From positions 1-20,407 of the IMG/VR virus record IMGVR_UViG_3300009149_003774: a DNA stretch of 20,407 nucleotides, one strand, 5' to 3'. The DNA comes from a virus. The position numbers and the translations under genes were made by a program. Positions 13,050 through 19,475 of this stretch are shown piece after piece. The notes under the pieces are model-generated. The model searched no databases and was not told the origin of the DNA. It was given only the letters and a program-made list of their open reading frames with translations. Each line of letters starts with the position of its first letter. The first letter of the stretch is position 1.

Positions 13050-13299
13050 CAATTATATCAAGAAGCGAAAATACGATGTCTCGGTATGTTTGTTCCGCTT
13101 GGAGATATTCACCACGTATTTCTTCATCCACAACAGGAAGTAATGACCCAATCATTCTATTGACTCGCGTAAGAGTATACATGATATCATTCATATAATC
13201 TTCCGTATCCGATTTTGGTGCCTTAGTTGGCGTTTGATGATTGGCCAAATCGGAATAATCTCTTACTCTCGCTTTTCCGTATTGTGCTTGTTCTTCCAT
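13030..13299 (-). CDS. Hypothetical helical protein (89 aa)
   Basis: This protein has a polar N-terminus (EEQAQYGKARVRDYSDLANH) and a helical C-terminal half (NDIMYTLTRVNRMIGSLLPV, then YRDIVFSLLDIIDEKVGK). No motif is recognised. It starts 11 bases after the HNH gene and overlaps the small membrane protein gene. There is no strong Shine-Dalgarno site before the ATG. Confidence 0.62.
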   Translation of the reverse strand: MEEQAQYGKARVRDYSDLANHQTPTKAPKSDTEDYMNDIMYTLTRVNRMIGSLLPVVDEEIRGEYLQAEQTYRDIVFSLLDIIDEKVGK

Positions 13300-13310
13300 G
13301 GCAATAAATA

Positions 13311-13622
13311 TTACCGTTTTCGTTTTCTTTTGTGGGTGTTTGTCATTTTGTTGGAGATTTTGATTCCATCTTTTTGCTTTCTAACCCATTTGGCAAAGCT
13401 TTTCATTCTATCATCATCCATGATTATAGACATGTCATTATAAACATCTCTCAACTCGTTTTCGTTCCAAATCGAATGTATTTTACTATGACAATATGTA
13501 TGAAGACGAATGGTTGGCCCTGTTCTTCCGCCTTTAAGTTGTGGAATCAAGTGATGTATGTTTGAGTTATCGTTGGACATTTGTTGCCCACAAACATCGC
13601 AGTTTCCAAGGATTTCATTCAT
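13311..13622 (-). CDS. HNH endonuclease
   Basis: This 103-residue protein has a zinc-binding start (CDVCGQQMSNDNSNIHHLIP) followed by LKGGRTGPTIRLHTYCHSKIH. Together C8, C11, the HH pair and the later C-H-x3-H form the beta-beta-alpha-metal HNH fold. Two cysteine pairs and an intact HH give a likely active nuclease. Small free-standing HNH genes in phages are usually homing endonucleases, though some assist DNA packaging. The C-terminus is very basic (NTHKRKRKR), which would help DNA binding. The gene is inside the eight-gene operon with overlaps on the upstream side, so it has not visibly disrupted another gene. Confidence 0.84.
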   Translation of the reverse strand: MNEILGNCDVCGQQMSNDNSNIHHLIPQLKGGRTGPTIRLHTYCHSKIHSIWNENELRDVYNDMSIIMDDDRMKSFAKWVRKQKDGIKISNKMTNTHKRKRKR

Positions 13623-13864
13623 TTTGGCAAAATCTGTCCGATGTGGAATATTTGTTTCTTCTCAGTATCGTAAGCAAGAGCTGAGTAATCATCATCAGAT
13701 ACCGAAAAATGGTATGAGAAATACTCAATGGCATCACTCAACGAAGTATTCCAATCATCAACTTGTTTTTGTGCCGCTTCATCAGCGCCTTCATTTACAC
13801 ATAACATTTGACCTTTCAGAATGTCAACTACCTCTTCATTCGTCCAATTATTTCTCTTCATCAT
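13619..13864 (-). CDS. Hypothetical phage protein (81 aa)
   Basis: This small acidic protein begins MMKRNNWTNEEVVDILKGQM, a helix-forming start, with SLSDAIEYFSYHF in the middle and KKQIFHIGQILPK at the end. No function is recognised. It overlaps both neighbours in the operon, which supports translation. The first two codons are both ATG, and either could be used. Confidence 0.62.
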   Translation of the reverse strand: MMKRNNWTNEEVVDILKGQMLCVNEGADEAAQKQVDDWNTSLSDAIEYFSYHFSVSDDDYSALAYDTEKKQIFHIGQILPK

Positions 13865-14258
13865 TTTTTTTCTCTTCCTTGTAATCTTGTTCGTGTATAA
13901 TTCTATATTCCCAGCCTTTTTCTTCTCTAAAACATCTAAGCAAATTAAACTTTCCTTCTTTCTTTGAATCTTCCCAACAATTTATTGCGTCTGATTCCTT
14001 TGCAAATCGTTTTTCATTTCTCCATTCTCGGCGATATCTGTCTTTGTGCCAATCTGATACATCATCGTCATACAATGTTTCTTCTCGCAACCCTCCATAT
14101 ACAACGTGGTGAGTTTCAACCCAACGACCTGTAAAACGAGTTTGGATCAACCAAGGCTTTTTGGATGATTTTTTTCTACATTTCTGGGTTTCAGTATAAT
14201 CAGACTTTCCATTTCTGAAATCCTTTCTGTCTACGCCTCTTTTTTTCCAGTCACCCAT
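13848..14258 (-). CDS. Hypothetical highly charged protein (136 aa)
   Basis: About a third of the residues are K, R, D or E. Recognisable stretches include KKPWLIQTRFTGRWVETHHV, suggesting strands, and the C-terminal EKKNDEEK tail. The basic, tryptophan-rich composition could fit nucleic-acid binding, but no family is recognised. Its start follows the stop of the preceding gene within a TGATATG junction, and its end overlaps the next gene by 17 bases. Confidence 0.62.
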   Translation of the reverse strand: MGDWKKRGVDRKDFRNGKSDYTETQKCRKKSSKKPWLIQTRFTGRWVETHHVVYGGLREETLYDDDVSDWHKDRYRREWRNEKRFAKESDAINCWEDSKKEGKFNLLRCFREEKGWEYRIIHEQDYKEEKKNDEEK

Positions 14259-14259
14259 A

Positions 14260-14646
14260 TCAATCCCAATTCCAATCGTTTTCTTTTCTAAAGACAGGAA
14301 TGTTGTCGTAATCCTCGTGTATCATTCTGTCTTTCACTTTTGCCCTTCTTCGTCTGCTGTAAATTTTTTTAAACCACTTTGGAGCTTTCCAGTAATGTTT
14401 TCCTCCGCTCATATAATATACGAGGGAATGTGCCTGATGACTTTCATCGGTTTCCCTTTCATATTCTATTTCATGTTCTAATCCACCACGAGTATAACGA
14501 CTTACTATCATTTCAGTCTCATCGTAATGGGACATTATATTCTCCCAATCAATTTCAGTCGTTTTCCACTGTTCGTTTTTCAAACGACTGATAATCTTGT
14601 GTTTGATTCGTTCTTTTTGGTGTATTCTATATGCTCTATCTCTCAT
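14260..14646 (-). CDS. Hypothetical basic phage protein, first full-length gene of the eight-gene operon
   Basis: The start is uncertain between ATG 14646, ATG 14658 and GTG 14664. I prefer 14646 because the MRDRAYRIHQ beginning looks like that of related phage orphans, but no candidate has a Shine-Dalgarno site. The protein contains YYMSGGKHYWKAPKWFKKIY and then SRRRRAKVKDR, and ends with NIPVFRKENDWNWD. The 'APKWF..R.RR' segment is common in phage orphans and suggests nucleic-acid binding, but the function is unknown. A 12-codon frame and a perfect palindrome lie in its leader. Confidence 0.64.
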   Translation of the reverse strand: MRDRAYRIHQKERIKHKIISRLKNEQWKTTEIDWENIMSHYDETEMIVSRYTRGGLEHEIEYERETDESHQAHSLVYYMSGGKHYWKAPKWFKKIYSRRRRAKVKDRMIHEDYDNIPVFRKENDWNWD

Positions 14647-14676
14647 GTTTGTAAGCATACCCACAACTTAATTGTC

Positions 14677-14688
14677 GTAGATATCTAC
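14677..14688. promoter_or_regulatory. 12-bp perfect palindrome in the leader of the eight-gene operon
   Basis: GTAGATATCTAC is self-complementary. It spans the stop codon of the 12-codon leader frame and lies about 13 bases before the earliest possible start of the main gene. It could be a small operator site or a short hairpin. Confidence 0.35.
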
Positions 14689-14723
14689 ATGGAGAAATCT
14701 TTGAATGTGATGTTGTAATTCAT
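14685..14723 (-). CDS. Possible 12-residue leaderless leader peptide
   Basis: An ATG sits exactly 7 bases after a consensus -10 box, the same spacing as in the leaderless genes of this window. It opens a frame encoding MNYNITFKDFSM, ending in TAG. The frame is out of phase with the downstream gene. The only support is the promoter-to-ATG geometry. It may be a leader peptide that controls the operon, or a chance ATG. Confidence 0.3.
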   Translation of the reverse strand: MNYNITFKDFSM

Positions 14724-14730
14724 ATAATAT

Positions 14731-14759
14731 AATATATTATAAAAGTTTTAAAAAGTCAA
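14731..14759 (-). promoter_or_regulatory. Consensus sigma-70 promoter for the eight-gene operon
   Basis: TTGACT (14754-14759), a 17-base spacer and TATATT (14731-14736) on the minus strand. The -35 box immediately follows the T-rich tract of the hsp20 terminator. Confidence 0.72.
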
Positions 14760-14760
14760 G

Positions 14761-14796
14761 TAAAAAATAAAGGTGGGCAACTTTTGTCACCCACCC
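14761..14796 (-). terminator. Rho-independent terminator of hsp20
   Basis: On the minus strand GGTGGG (14790-14795) pairs with CCCACC (14772-14777) around a 12-base loop and is followed by TTTATTTTTTA. It starts a few bases after the hsp20 stop codon and is one of two GC-rich hairpins in the window. Confidence 0.9.
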
Positions 14797-14802
14797 AACA
14801 AT

Positions 14803-15288
14803 TTAAAGGATCTTTTTAGATCCCGAATTAACCTCTTTGTTTTCCCATTCAGGAATACTAACAGTCAGCAATCCATCTTTAACATCCGCGCTGATTTTGC
14901 TGACATCAAATCGGTTTTCATCAAGCGACCATGACCTTCGCCATGTTGATCTTTTGATCTCTTTGTGAACGTATCTTCTTCCTTCAACCATCGGATGTTC
15001 TTTTTTACCACCTGAAATTACAAGGTAACTTTCATTACGGGTTTCGGATGGTTCTAGATCAACTGATACTTCCGATTTCTTCAATCCTTGTATATCCGCT
15101 TCTAGAACAATCTTTCCATCTTCATAGTACATATCCGTTTTTGGATAAGCTGCTTTGGAATAAGCCACTCCGAGATTCTGCTTCATGAATTCGGGACTAA
15201 ACATACCATCTTTTAATACGGCATTTAGTGTATCTTGCATTTCATCAAATAAGGTAGGCAAGCCACCTGTGTGTTTTACGATTTTCAT
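14803..15288 (-). CDS. Small heat-shock protein (Hsp20/alpha-crystallin family)
   Basis: This is an ATP-independent holding chaperone that keeps unfolding proteins soluble. The 161-residue protein has the alpha-crystallin domain from about 48 to 145: KTDMYYEDGKIVLEADIQGL, then SEVSVDLE, YLVISGGKKE, YVHKEIKRSTWRRSWSLDE, and the final ADVKDGLLTVSIPE with the typical DGxLxVxxP ending. The C-terminus ends SKKIL, possibly a degenerate I-x-I/V anchor. The gene has its own promoter and terminator, and AAAGGA lies 8-13 bases before the ATG. T4-like phages of marine bacteria often carry hsp20 genes, thought to help capsid or tail assembly. A 27-codon frame occupies the leader and overlaps this ribosome binding site. 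Confidence 0.93.
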   Translation of the reverse strand: MKIVKHTGGLPTLFDEMQDTLNAVLKDGMFSPEFMKQNLGVAYSKAAYPKTDMYYEDGKIVLEADIQGLKKSEVSVDLEPSETRNESYLVISGGKKEHPMVEGRRYVHKEIKRSTWRRSWSLDENRFDVSKISADVKDGLLTVSIPEWENKEVNSGSKKIL

Positions 15289-15292
15289 TTCG

Positions 15293-15376
15293 TTATCCTT
15301 TCATTTTGTTATATTCTTTTGAACTATATACCAGCACCATTTGGCTACTAGTATGATGACCCCGTTTGAGTATCAT
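15293..15376 (-). CDS. Possible 27-residue leader ORF upstream of hsp20
   Basis: An ATG 7 bases after a possible -10 box opens a frame of 27 codons, starting MILKRGHHTSSQ and ending EYNKMKG, then TAA. Its last sense codons, ATG AAA GGA, contain the AAAGGA ribosome binding site of hsp20, and the stop lies 4 bases before the hsp20 ATG. This geometry would couple translation of the two frames. The amino-acid sequence shows no motif, so it may be a regulatory leader or may not be translated. Confidence 0.38.
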   Translation of the reverse strand: MILKRGHHTSSQMVLVYSSKEYNKMKG

Positions 15377-15383
15377 CACTATA

Positions 15384-15412
15384 TAATTATATACAAAATT
15401 TCAAAAAGTCAA
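15384..15412 (-). promoter_or_regulatory. Sigma-70-like promoter for hsp20
   Basis: TTGACT lies at 15407-15412 on the minus strand. Two -10 choices exist: TATAAT at 15386-15391 with a 15-base spacer, or TAATTA at 15384-15389 with a 17-base spacer. The second gives the 7-base distance to ATG 15376 seen elsewhere in the window. Confidence 0.6.
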
Positions 15413-15422
15413 ATTAAAATAA

Positions 15423-15782
15423 TTATTTTTTCAAATATTCTGTGGCGTGACCTTCAAGTAACAACACATCATTTAAACTCATTGAATAATCAGGTGGATA
15501 TACATTGGCAAGCCATCTACCGTATTTTCCTTTAGAATCCTTTATCGTTTCTAATATAACTTCCTTATGAAGTATTGCGTTTCTTACAAATTGTTGAGCC
15601 AAGATTCCAACATCACGTTCTTCTCCACGAATTTCAGGCGTATTTACACCAAGAAGTCTTATTTTTTGGCCTTTCAACCATACCCCCATCCCAAGATCAA
15701 TATCAACGGTGATAGTATCTCCGTCATACACACTGGTTACGATAGCTTTATAATGATACAATGCATGTTTAACTTCCGACAT
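15423..15782 (-). CDS. Thermonuclease (staphylococcal nuclease-like)
   Basis: This 119-residue SNase domain cuts DNA and RNA using calcium. Motifs are VYDGDTITVDI (D20, D22), the catalytic arginine R42 in KIRLLGVNTPE with E50 as the general-base position, and R89 in KYGRWLANVY. In the well-known nuclease NTPE reads DTPE, so the D-to-N change at 47 is a difference, though common in this family. No signal peptide is present, so it acts in the host cytoplasm, perhaps degrading host DNA. It starts 15 bases after the DHFR stop and closes that operon. Confidence 0.92.
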   Translation of the reverse strand: MSEVKHALYHYKAIVTSVYDGDTITVDIDLGMGVWLKGQKIRLLGVNTPEIRGEERDVGILAQQFVRNAILHKEVILETIKDSKGKYGRWLANVYPPDYSMSLNDVLLLEGHATEYLKK

Positions 15783-15797
15783 GCATATAAATATTCT

Positions 15798-16301
15798 TCA
15801 CATACGCTTATAATGCTGAATATAAAATGTTTTTTTATTTGTTGTACCCACATTTCGGAATCCATCCAGCACAACATGATCAAAAAACGTAACATCATCA
15901 TCCACTGAATATTTCAAATCAACCGGAATATGAGAAATGTGAAAATCTGAAATTTTATCAATAAACAACTCAAATATTTCATACCCACCGATTACCCACG
16001 AATCACTTGGCAAATTATCCAATTTACTTGTAAAAAATGTTTCATGTTGAATTAAGTCATCAAGTTTTTTATTATCACCTTGGTGATATTGTTCAAACGA
16101 TTTCCCAGCATCACGTGTGATTACAAATACTTTTCGGTTTCTAAGAAGCAATGGTATATGTTTAAACGTTTCATGTCCGACGATCAACGTTTGTTTCAAG
16201 GTATTTTGTTTGAACCATTTAAGGTCTTCCGGAGAGTACCATGGTAACTTGCCATTGATACCCATCACATTATTTTTGGAAACGGCTACAATACCTCTCA
16301 T
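15798..16301 (-). CDS. folA: Dihydrofolate reductase
   Basis: This 167-residue enzyme reduces dihydrofolate with NADPH, supporting thymidylate synthesis. Family motifs are IVAVSKNNVMGINGKLPWY (with the G-x-x-G-x-x-P-W core), SPEDLKWFKQNT, then TLIVGHETFKHIP and SDSWVIGGYEIFELF, the GG of the NADPH site. The acidic catalytic residue falls in SPEDLKWF. The start overlaps the stop of the upstream gene (ATG 16301 against stop 16298). It is in one operon with the orphan gene and the thermonuclease, and fits the DNA-precursor theme with RNR and GMP reductase. Confidence 0.94.
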   Translation of the reverse strand: MRGIVAVSKNNVMGINGKLPWYSPEDLKWFKQNTLKQTLIVGHETFKHIPLLLRNRKVFVITRDAGKSFEQYHQGDNKKLDDLIQHETFFTSKLDNLPSDSWVIGGYEIFELFIDKISDFHISHIPVDLKYSVDDDVTFFDHVVLDGFRNVGTTNKKTFYIQHYKRM

Positions 16302-16588
16302 ATCGTATGTAATTCACCTTTCAATTCAGGAAGAGAAGAAAAATCGGTGATAATACCACCATCATTTCCGTTTGAATTTTCCATTGATGTCCCAGCAACC
16401 AAACGATCCCTCATTATTTCATCTTCACGAATTTCCCATAGTCTCTGAACAACCAAGCCTTCTGGTATGTATTTGGCAAATGACTCATATACATCACCAG
16501 TATCCTTATACATTATAGCTGGAATTCCAAGTTTTTCATGGAGACCGAATTTAAATCGGCTAGGCATAACATTTTTTTCTTGATTCAT
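16298..16588 (-). CDS. Hypothetical phage protein (96 aa) at the head of the DHFR operon
   Basis: I chose ATG 16588 because it is 7 bases after TATACT; the frame's earlier start at 16639 would lie upstream of the promoter. The protein begins MNQEKNVMPSRFKFGLHEKL, with helical YESFAKYIPEGLVVQRLWEI in the middle and an acidic, glycine-containing end (NSNGNDGGIITDFSSLPELK). No motif is recognised. Translation is coupled to DHFR through overlapping ATG and stop codons. Confidence 0.66.
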   Translation of the reverse strand: MNQEKNVMPSRFKFGLHEKLGIPAIMYKDTGDVYESFAKYIPEGLVVQRLWEIREDEIMRDRLVAGTSMENSNGNDGGIITDFSSLPELKGELHTI

Positions 16589-16595
16589 AACTAAA

Positions 16596-16624
16596 AGTAT
16601 ACTATAATGTAAATATAAAGTCAA
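16596..16624 (-). promoter_or_regulatory. Consensus sigma-70 promoter, leaderless type, for the DHFR operon
   Basis: TTGACT (16619-16624), a 17-base spacer and TATACT (16596-16601) on the minus strand, then 7 bases (TTTAGTT) and ATG 16588. The 15-base repeat at 16638-16652 lies just upstream. Confidence 0.73.
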
Positions 16625-16637
16625 ATTGAAAAAACAC

Positions 16638-16652
16638 AATATTTATGAATAT
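16638..16652. repeat. 15-base repeat AATATTTATGAATAT, copy 2
   Basis: Identical to 4502-4516, and again just upstream of a minus-strand -35 box. This copy is not followed by an ATG on the plus strand, so the shared feature of the two copies is their position relative to the minus-strand promoters. Read on the minus strand it contains CATAAATA. Confidence 0.45.
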
Positions 16653-16694
16653 GTTTAATCTGAATATACAAGTATACTTATAAAAAAGAATCGG

Positions 16695-17615
16695 TTACTT
16701 TTTCCATACAAACCCATTATACGACGTTTCGTTTTTTACAGATTTCCATAATGCTGAATATTTAAGGTTTAGTTCACGTTCTATCTGTTTAATGGAATCC
16801 CACGATTTTACGAATTCACCATTTAACGTGAATTGGTGAATTTCTTGTCGCTTTACACCCGGCTTAGCATAAAAGACGAATCCATTTTTATTGTAATCAT
16901 CAGATTCACGCCAATATGAACCCAAAAACGAATCCCATTTATTTTTCTTAGCACGAATTCTAATTTTTCTAGCATAACACTCAAACTCACAATCCGATGA
17001 CGACAATTCCCTCGCCGCCGCTTTGACTCCGTGCCATTCACCAATCAAATTACCGTTTAAATCAAACCGCATGATAGGATTTCCCATCGCAATAGCTCCT
17101 GGATTATGAGTTTTTAACTTTTCAATGTGTTCTTTTGTGTGTTTATACTCAACCTCACGTAATTTACGTATGTCGCTTATCCGTTTTCTAGCGTCAGATG
17201 AATGGGTTTTTCCATACATTCCATTTTTTTCTCCTTTGAAATTTTCACTGCATTTCTGTCTGAATTCATCAGTTATTATTAAATTTCTAACACCATCTCC
17301 ACCATCAGTCATATTTGTCAGTATTCCCGTTTTCAGATCACGTCTTCCATATTCAGCAATCAACTGTATTTCTTTTTTGTATGCTGTTTCTTCATCGTTG
17401 GTGTAATATACAAACCTATATTCAAGAGAATATCCTTCTTTTATTATTTTTTTAATTGTATTTGTCTTGTGACGATTTGAGTCGGTATCAACATCATGTA
17501 TATGTGATAACCAACGTTTTCTCTTAATAGACCCCTTCCCCACGTAAAATGGTTGATTCTTTATAGGATTCCACAATTCATATACTACATATTTATATTT
17601 TTCATTTATCGTCAT
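16695..17615 (-). CDS. GIY-YIG homing endonuclease with NUMOD-type DNA-binding modules
   Basis: The 306-residue protein starts with a GIY-YIG nuclease domain (about 9-95). KYVVYELWNPIKNQPFYVGKG holds the GIY and YIG positions as VVY and YVG, followed by RWLSHIHD and the acidic EIQLIAEYG. Next is KNGMYGKTHSSDARKRIS, a NUMOD3 module (about 131-148). Two NUMOD1-like repeats follow, with IMRFDLNGNLIGEWHGVKAA and HQFTLNGEFVKSWDSIKQIE; the last ends SYNGFVWKK. This modular order is typical of free-standing phage homing endonucleases that copy themselves into related genomes. It lies alone between the DHFR operon and the plus-strand cluster, at the strand switch, a plausible insertion point. There is no clear promoter or ribosome binding site. 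Confidence 0.9.
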   Translation of the reverse strand: MTINEKYKYVVYELWNPIKNQPFYVGKGSIKRKRWLSHIHDVDTDSNRHKTNTIKKIIKEGYSLEYRFVYYTNDEETAYKKEIQLIAEYGRRDLKTGILTNMTDGGDGVRNLIITDEFRQKCSENFKGEKNGMYGKTHSSDARKRISDIRKLREVEYKHTKEHIEKLKTHNPGAIAMGNPIMRFDLNGNLIGEWHGVKAAARELSSSDCEFECYARKIRIRAKKNKWDSFLGSYWRESDDYNKNGFVFYAKPGVKRQEIHQFTLNGEFVKSWDSIKQIERELNLKYSALWKSVKNETSYNGFVWKK

Positions 17616-17646
17616 ACCAATAAATAGAGATAGATGAGGTTTTTTC

Positions 17647-17675
17647 TTGATTTTTATTAAAATATGATATATATT
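17647..17675 (+). promoter_or_regulatory. Weak sigma-70-like promoter for the plus-strand cluster
   Basis: TTGATT (17647-17652), a 17-base spacer and TATATT (17670-17675), 4 bases before ATG 17680. The very short distance means either that a different -10 (TATATA at 17668-17673, spacer 15) is used or that translation begins at ATG 17716, which has its own ribosome binding site. Confidence 0.4.
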
Positions 17676-17679
17676 AACA

Positions 17680-18360
17680 ATGATAAAATTAAAAAAATTA
17701 ATAGAAGGTGATATTATGGAAAATGAACAAAAGGTTACTAAAATTTATTTAGATTGTGATGGCGTACTGTGCGATTTCTCAAAACAATACGCAAAATATC
17801 TCGCAAATGATAATTTGTGGAAGTCTGTATTAAACAATAAAAAGTTGGTTTCACAAAGAAAACTTGACAACCTCGGAATAGACCGAGAAGAGTTCAACCG
17901 ACGTGCAACTGAAATCAGAAATGATGCATTGTCAAAAAATGGCGACGAAATTTACGACACATTGAAGACTCGTTGTAAAACGGAATTAACCTCAAACCCA
18001 GCATGGAGTTTAATCATATATGGTGGTGAAGATTTTTGGTCAACTATGGACTGGATGCCGGGTGGACAAGAATTGGTTAAATTTGTGTTCGGTTTAGGAA
18101 TTCCCACTGAAATTTTAACTGCTGGTCAGGGACCGGAGACTGCCAAGGGTAAACAGAAATGGTTACAAACTCATGGATTGGGTGATTTGAAATTCAATAT
18201 AGTTCGTACTGGAAAAGATAAGTGGGAATATGCTGAAGAAGATTATTTATTGATCGATGACATGGAAGAAAACATCGTGTTGTTTAAGCGAGCAGGCGGA
18301 AGGGGTGTAATCCACAAGAATACATCAGACTCAATCAAACAGATACAACGACTAATATGA
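17680..18360 (+). CDS. HAD-superfamily 5'(3')-nucleotidase-like protein (NT5C type)
   Basis: This 226-residue protein is a predicted phosphatase of the deoxyribonucleotidase family. Motif I is IYLDCDGVLCDF (D25, D27). The centre has DWMPGGQELVKFV and the motif II segment TEILTAG, then KGKQKWLQTHG, and motif IV is YLLIDDMEENI. It may recycle nucleoside monophosphates or act on host nucleotides. The first 12 codons (MIKLKKLIEGD) form a short amphipathic segment before a second ATG at 17716, which has GAAGGTG 7 bases upstream. Two products are therefore possible. The LIE-G sequence also resembles a T4-type prohead protease site. Its stop overlaps the next start (ATGA). Confidence 0.84.
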   Translation: MIKLKKLIEGDIMENEQKVTKIYLDCDGVLCDFSKQYAKYLANDNLWKSVLNNKKLVSQRKLDNLGIDREEFNRRATEIRNDALSKNGDEIYDTLKTRCKTELTSNPAWSLIIYGGEDFWSTMDWMPGGQELVKFVFGLGIPTEILTAGQGPETAKGKQKWLQTHGLGDLKFNIVRTGKDKWEYAEEDYLLIDDMEENIVLFKRAGGRGVIHKNTSDSIKQIQRLI

Positions 18361-19472
18361 AACTAAAAGATTTAATACCAGGCGGGATGGCGGATGGCAA
18401 ATCTATCCAAGATATTGCAGATAAACACCATACAGATGTTGCTAACATCCAAAGTCAGCTTGAAAAAGGAGTTGAAGTTGAAATGGAACATACAAGCGAT
18501 CAAGACATGGCACACGAAATTGCATTGGATCATATATGGGAACTTCCAGATTATTATGACCGACTTGAAAAAGTTGAAAAACAAATTGCAGAGGAAACTC
18601 AACTTCAACAGATAAAAGCGGGTGAGTTGGTTGATCAATTCACGAAAAAATATCAAGGGAAAACTATCATTGTGTTCGACACGGAAACTTTAGGATTACA
18701 AACCCAGATTGATTATATTCAACTTACAGAATTGGCAGCCATGGCAGTTGACGGTGACGACTTCAATGTAATTGACAAAATGAATTACAAAGCAAATCTT
18801 CGTCCAGATTCTAAAAAGGTGACAACATCACCGACTTCTCCTGAATTTAAGGATTATGTGAAGCGTGAAAAAGGAAGTTTGAAACGAAAAGTCAAGCGTG
18901 GAAGAAAAAATAAACAAAGTGTCAATTGGAAAGACATGAAAATTAACAAAAATAACTTCTTCACTCCAAAGATGGCAATGGATTTAACAAGATACGATGA
19001 ACCAACTGCTGAATTTGTTGAAGAAAAAGAGTTATTGGAAACGTTTATTAAATTTGTTTCAAAGTTTGACAATGTTGTATTGATGGCACAGAATGCTAGA
19101 TTTGATATGAAGGTAATAGTATCACGGGCTAGAAAATACAATTTACAATTCCCAACAAATGTCAGAGTGGCTGACACATTAACATTGACCAAAAATGTTT
19201 TAACCCCAATACTAGAATACATCAAAAATTCAGATGATAATGCAGCTAAAGCATTCAGACAGAAGTTCATAAAGACAGATAAACGAGGGACTGAAAGACT
19301 GTCAATGAGTTTGGGGATTATCGCTAAAGCGTTTGATGTTGAACCTACTGGATGGCATAACGCCTTAGCGGATGTTGAAATGACAATTCAAATTTTGAAG
19401 AAGACATTACAATTTCTTGAAAAATACAAAAATGTAGATATTCGCCCATACATGAAAAAATCAAAATATTAA
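18357..19472 (+). CDS. DUF5661-like domain fused to a DEDDh 3'-5' exonuclease
   Basis: The 371-residue protein begins MKLKDLIPGGMADGKSIQDI and continues to EHTSDQDMAHEIALDHIWEL and PDYYDRL, the pattern of DUF5661, a short helical domain of unknown role (about 1-75). Residues 102-350 form a DnaQ-like exonuclease: VFDTETLG (D108, E110), NARFDMKV (D250) and WHNALADVEMT (H334, D339), all five DEDDh residues. Between the first two motifs lies a long insertion with the very basic KREKGSLKRKVKRGRKNKQS (about 169-188), which could contact DNA or RNA. It is translationally coupled to the HAD gene and followed closely by the lysozyme gene, so the three form one operon. Proofreading, RNA trimming or host DNA degradation are all possible. 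Confidence 0.88.
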   Translation: MKLKDLIPGGMADGKSIQDIADKHHTDVANIQSQLEKGVEVEMEHTSDQDMAHEIALDHIWELPDYYDRLEKVEKQIAEETQLQQIKAGELVDQFTKKYQGKTIIVFDTETLGLQTQIDYIQLTELAAMAVDGDDFNVIDKMNYKANLRPDSKKVTTSPTSPEFKDYVKREKGSLKRKVKRGRKNKQSVNWKDMKINKNNFFTPKMAMDLTRYDEPTAEFVEEKELLETFIKFVSKFDNVVLMAQNARFDMKVIVSRARKYNLQFPTNVRVADTLTLTKNVLTPILEYIKNSDDNAAKAFRQKFIKTDKRGTERLSMSLGIIAKAFDVEPTGWHNALADVEMTIQILKKTLQFLEKYKNVDIRPYMKKSKY

Positions 19473-19475
19473 AAT

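Noticed and set aside
12657-13884. Overlapping plus-strand frames opposite the eight-gene operon (for example 13558-13884)
   Set aside because: No motifs are present, and each is antisense to minus-strand genes joined by overlapping start and stop codons.
15785-15792. TATAAATA on the plus strand, identical to the T4 late promoter core
   Set aside because: It points away from the minus-strand genes and lies in a 15-base gap; no plus-strand gene follows. Probably chance in AT-rich DNA.
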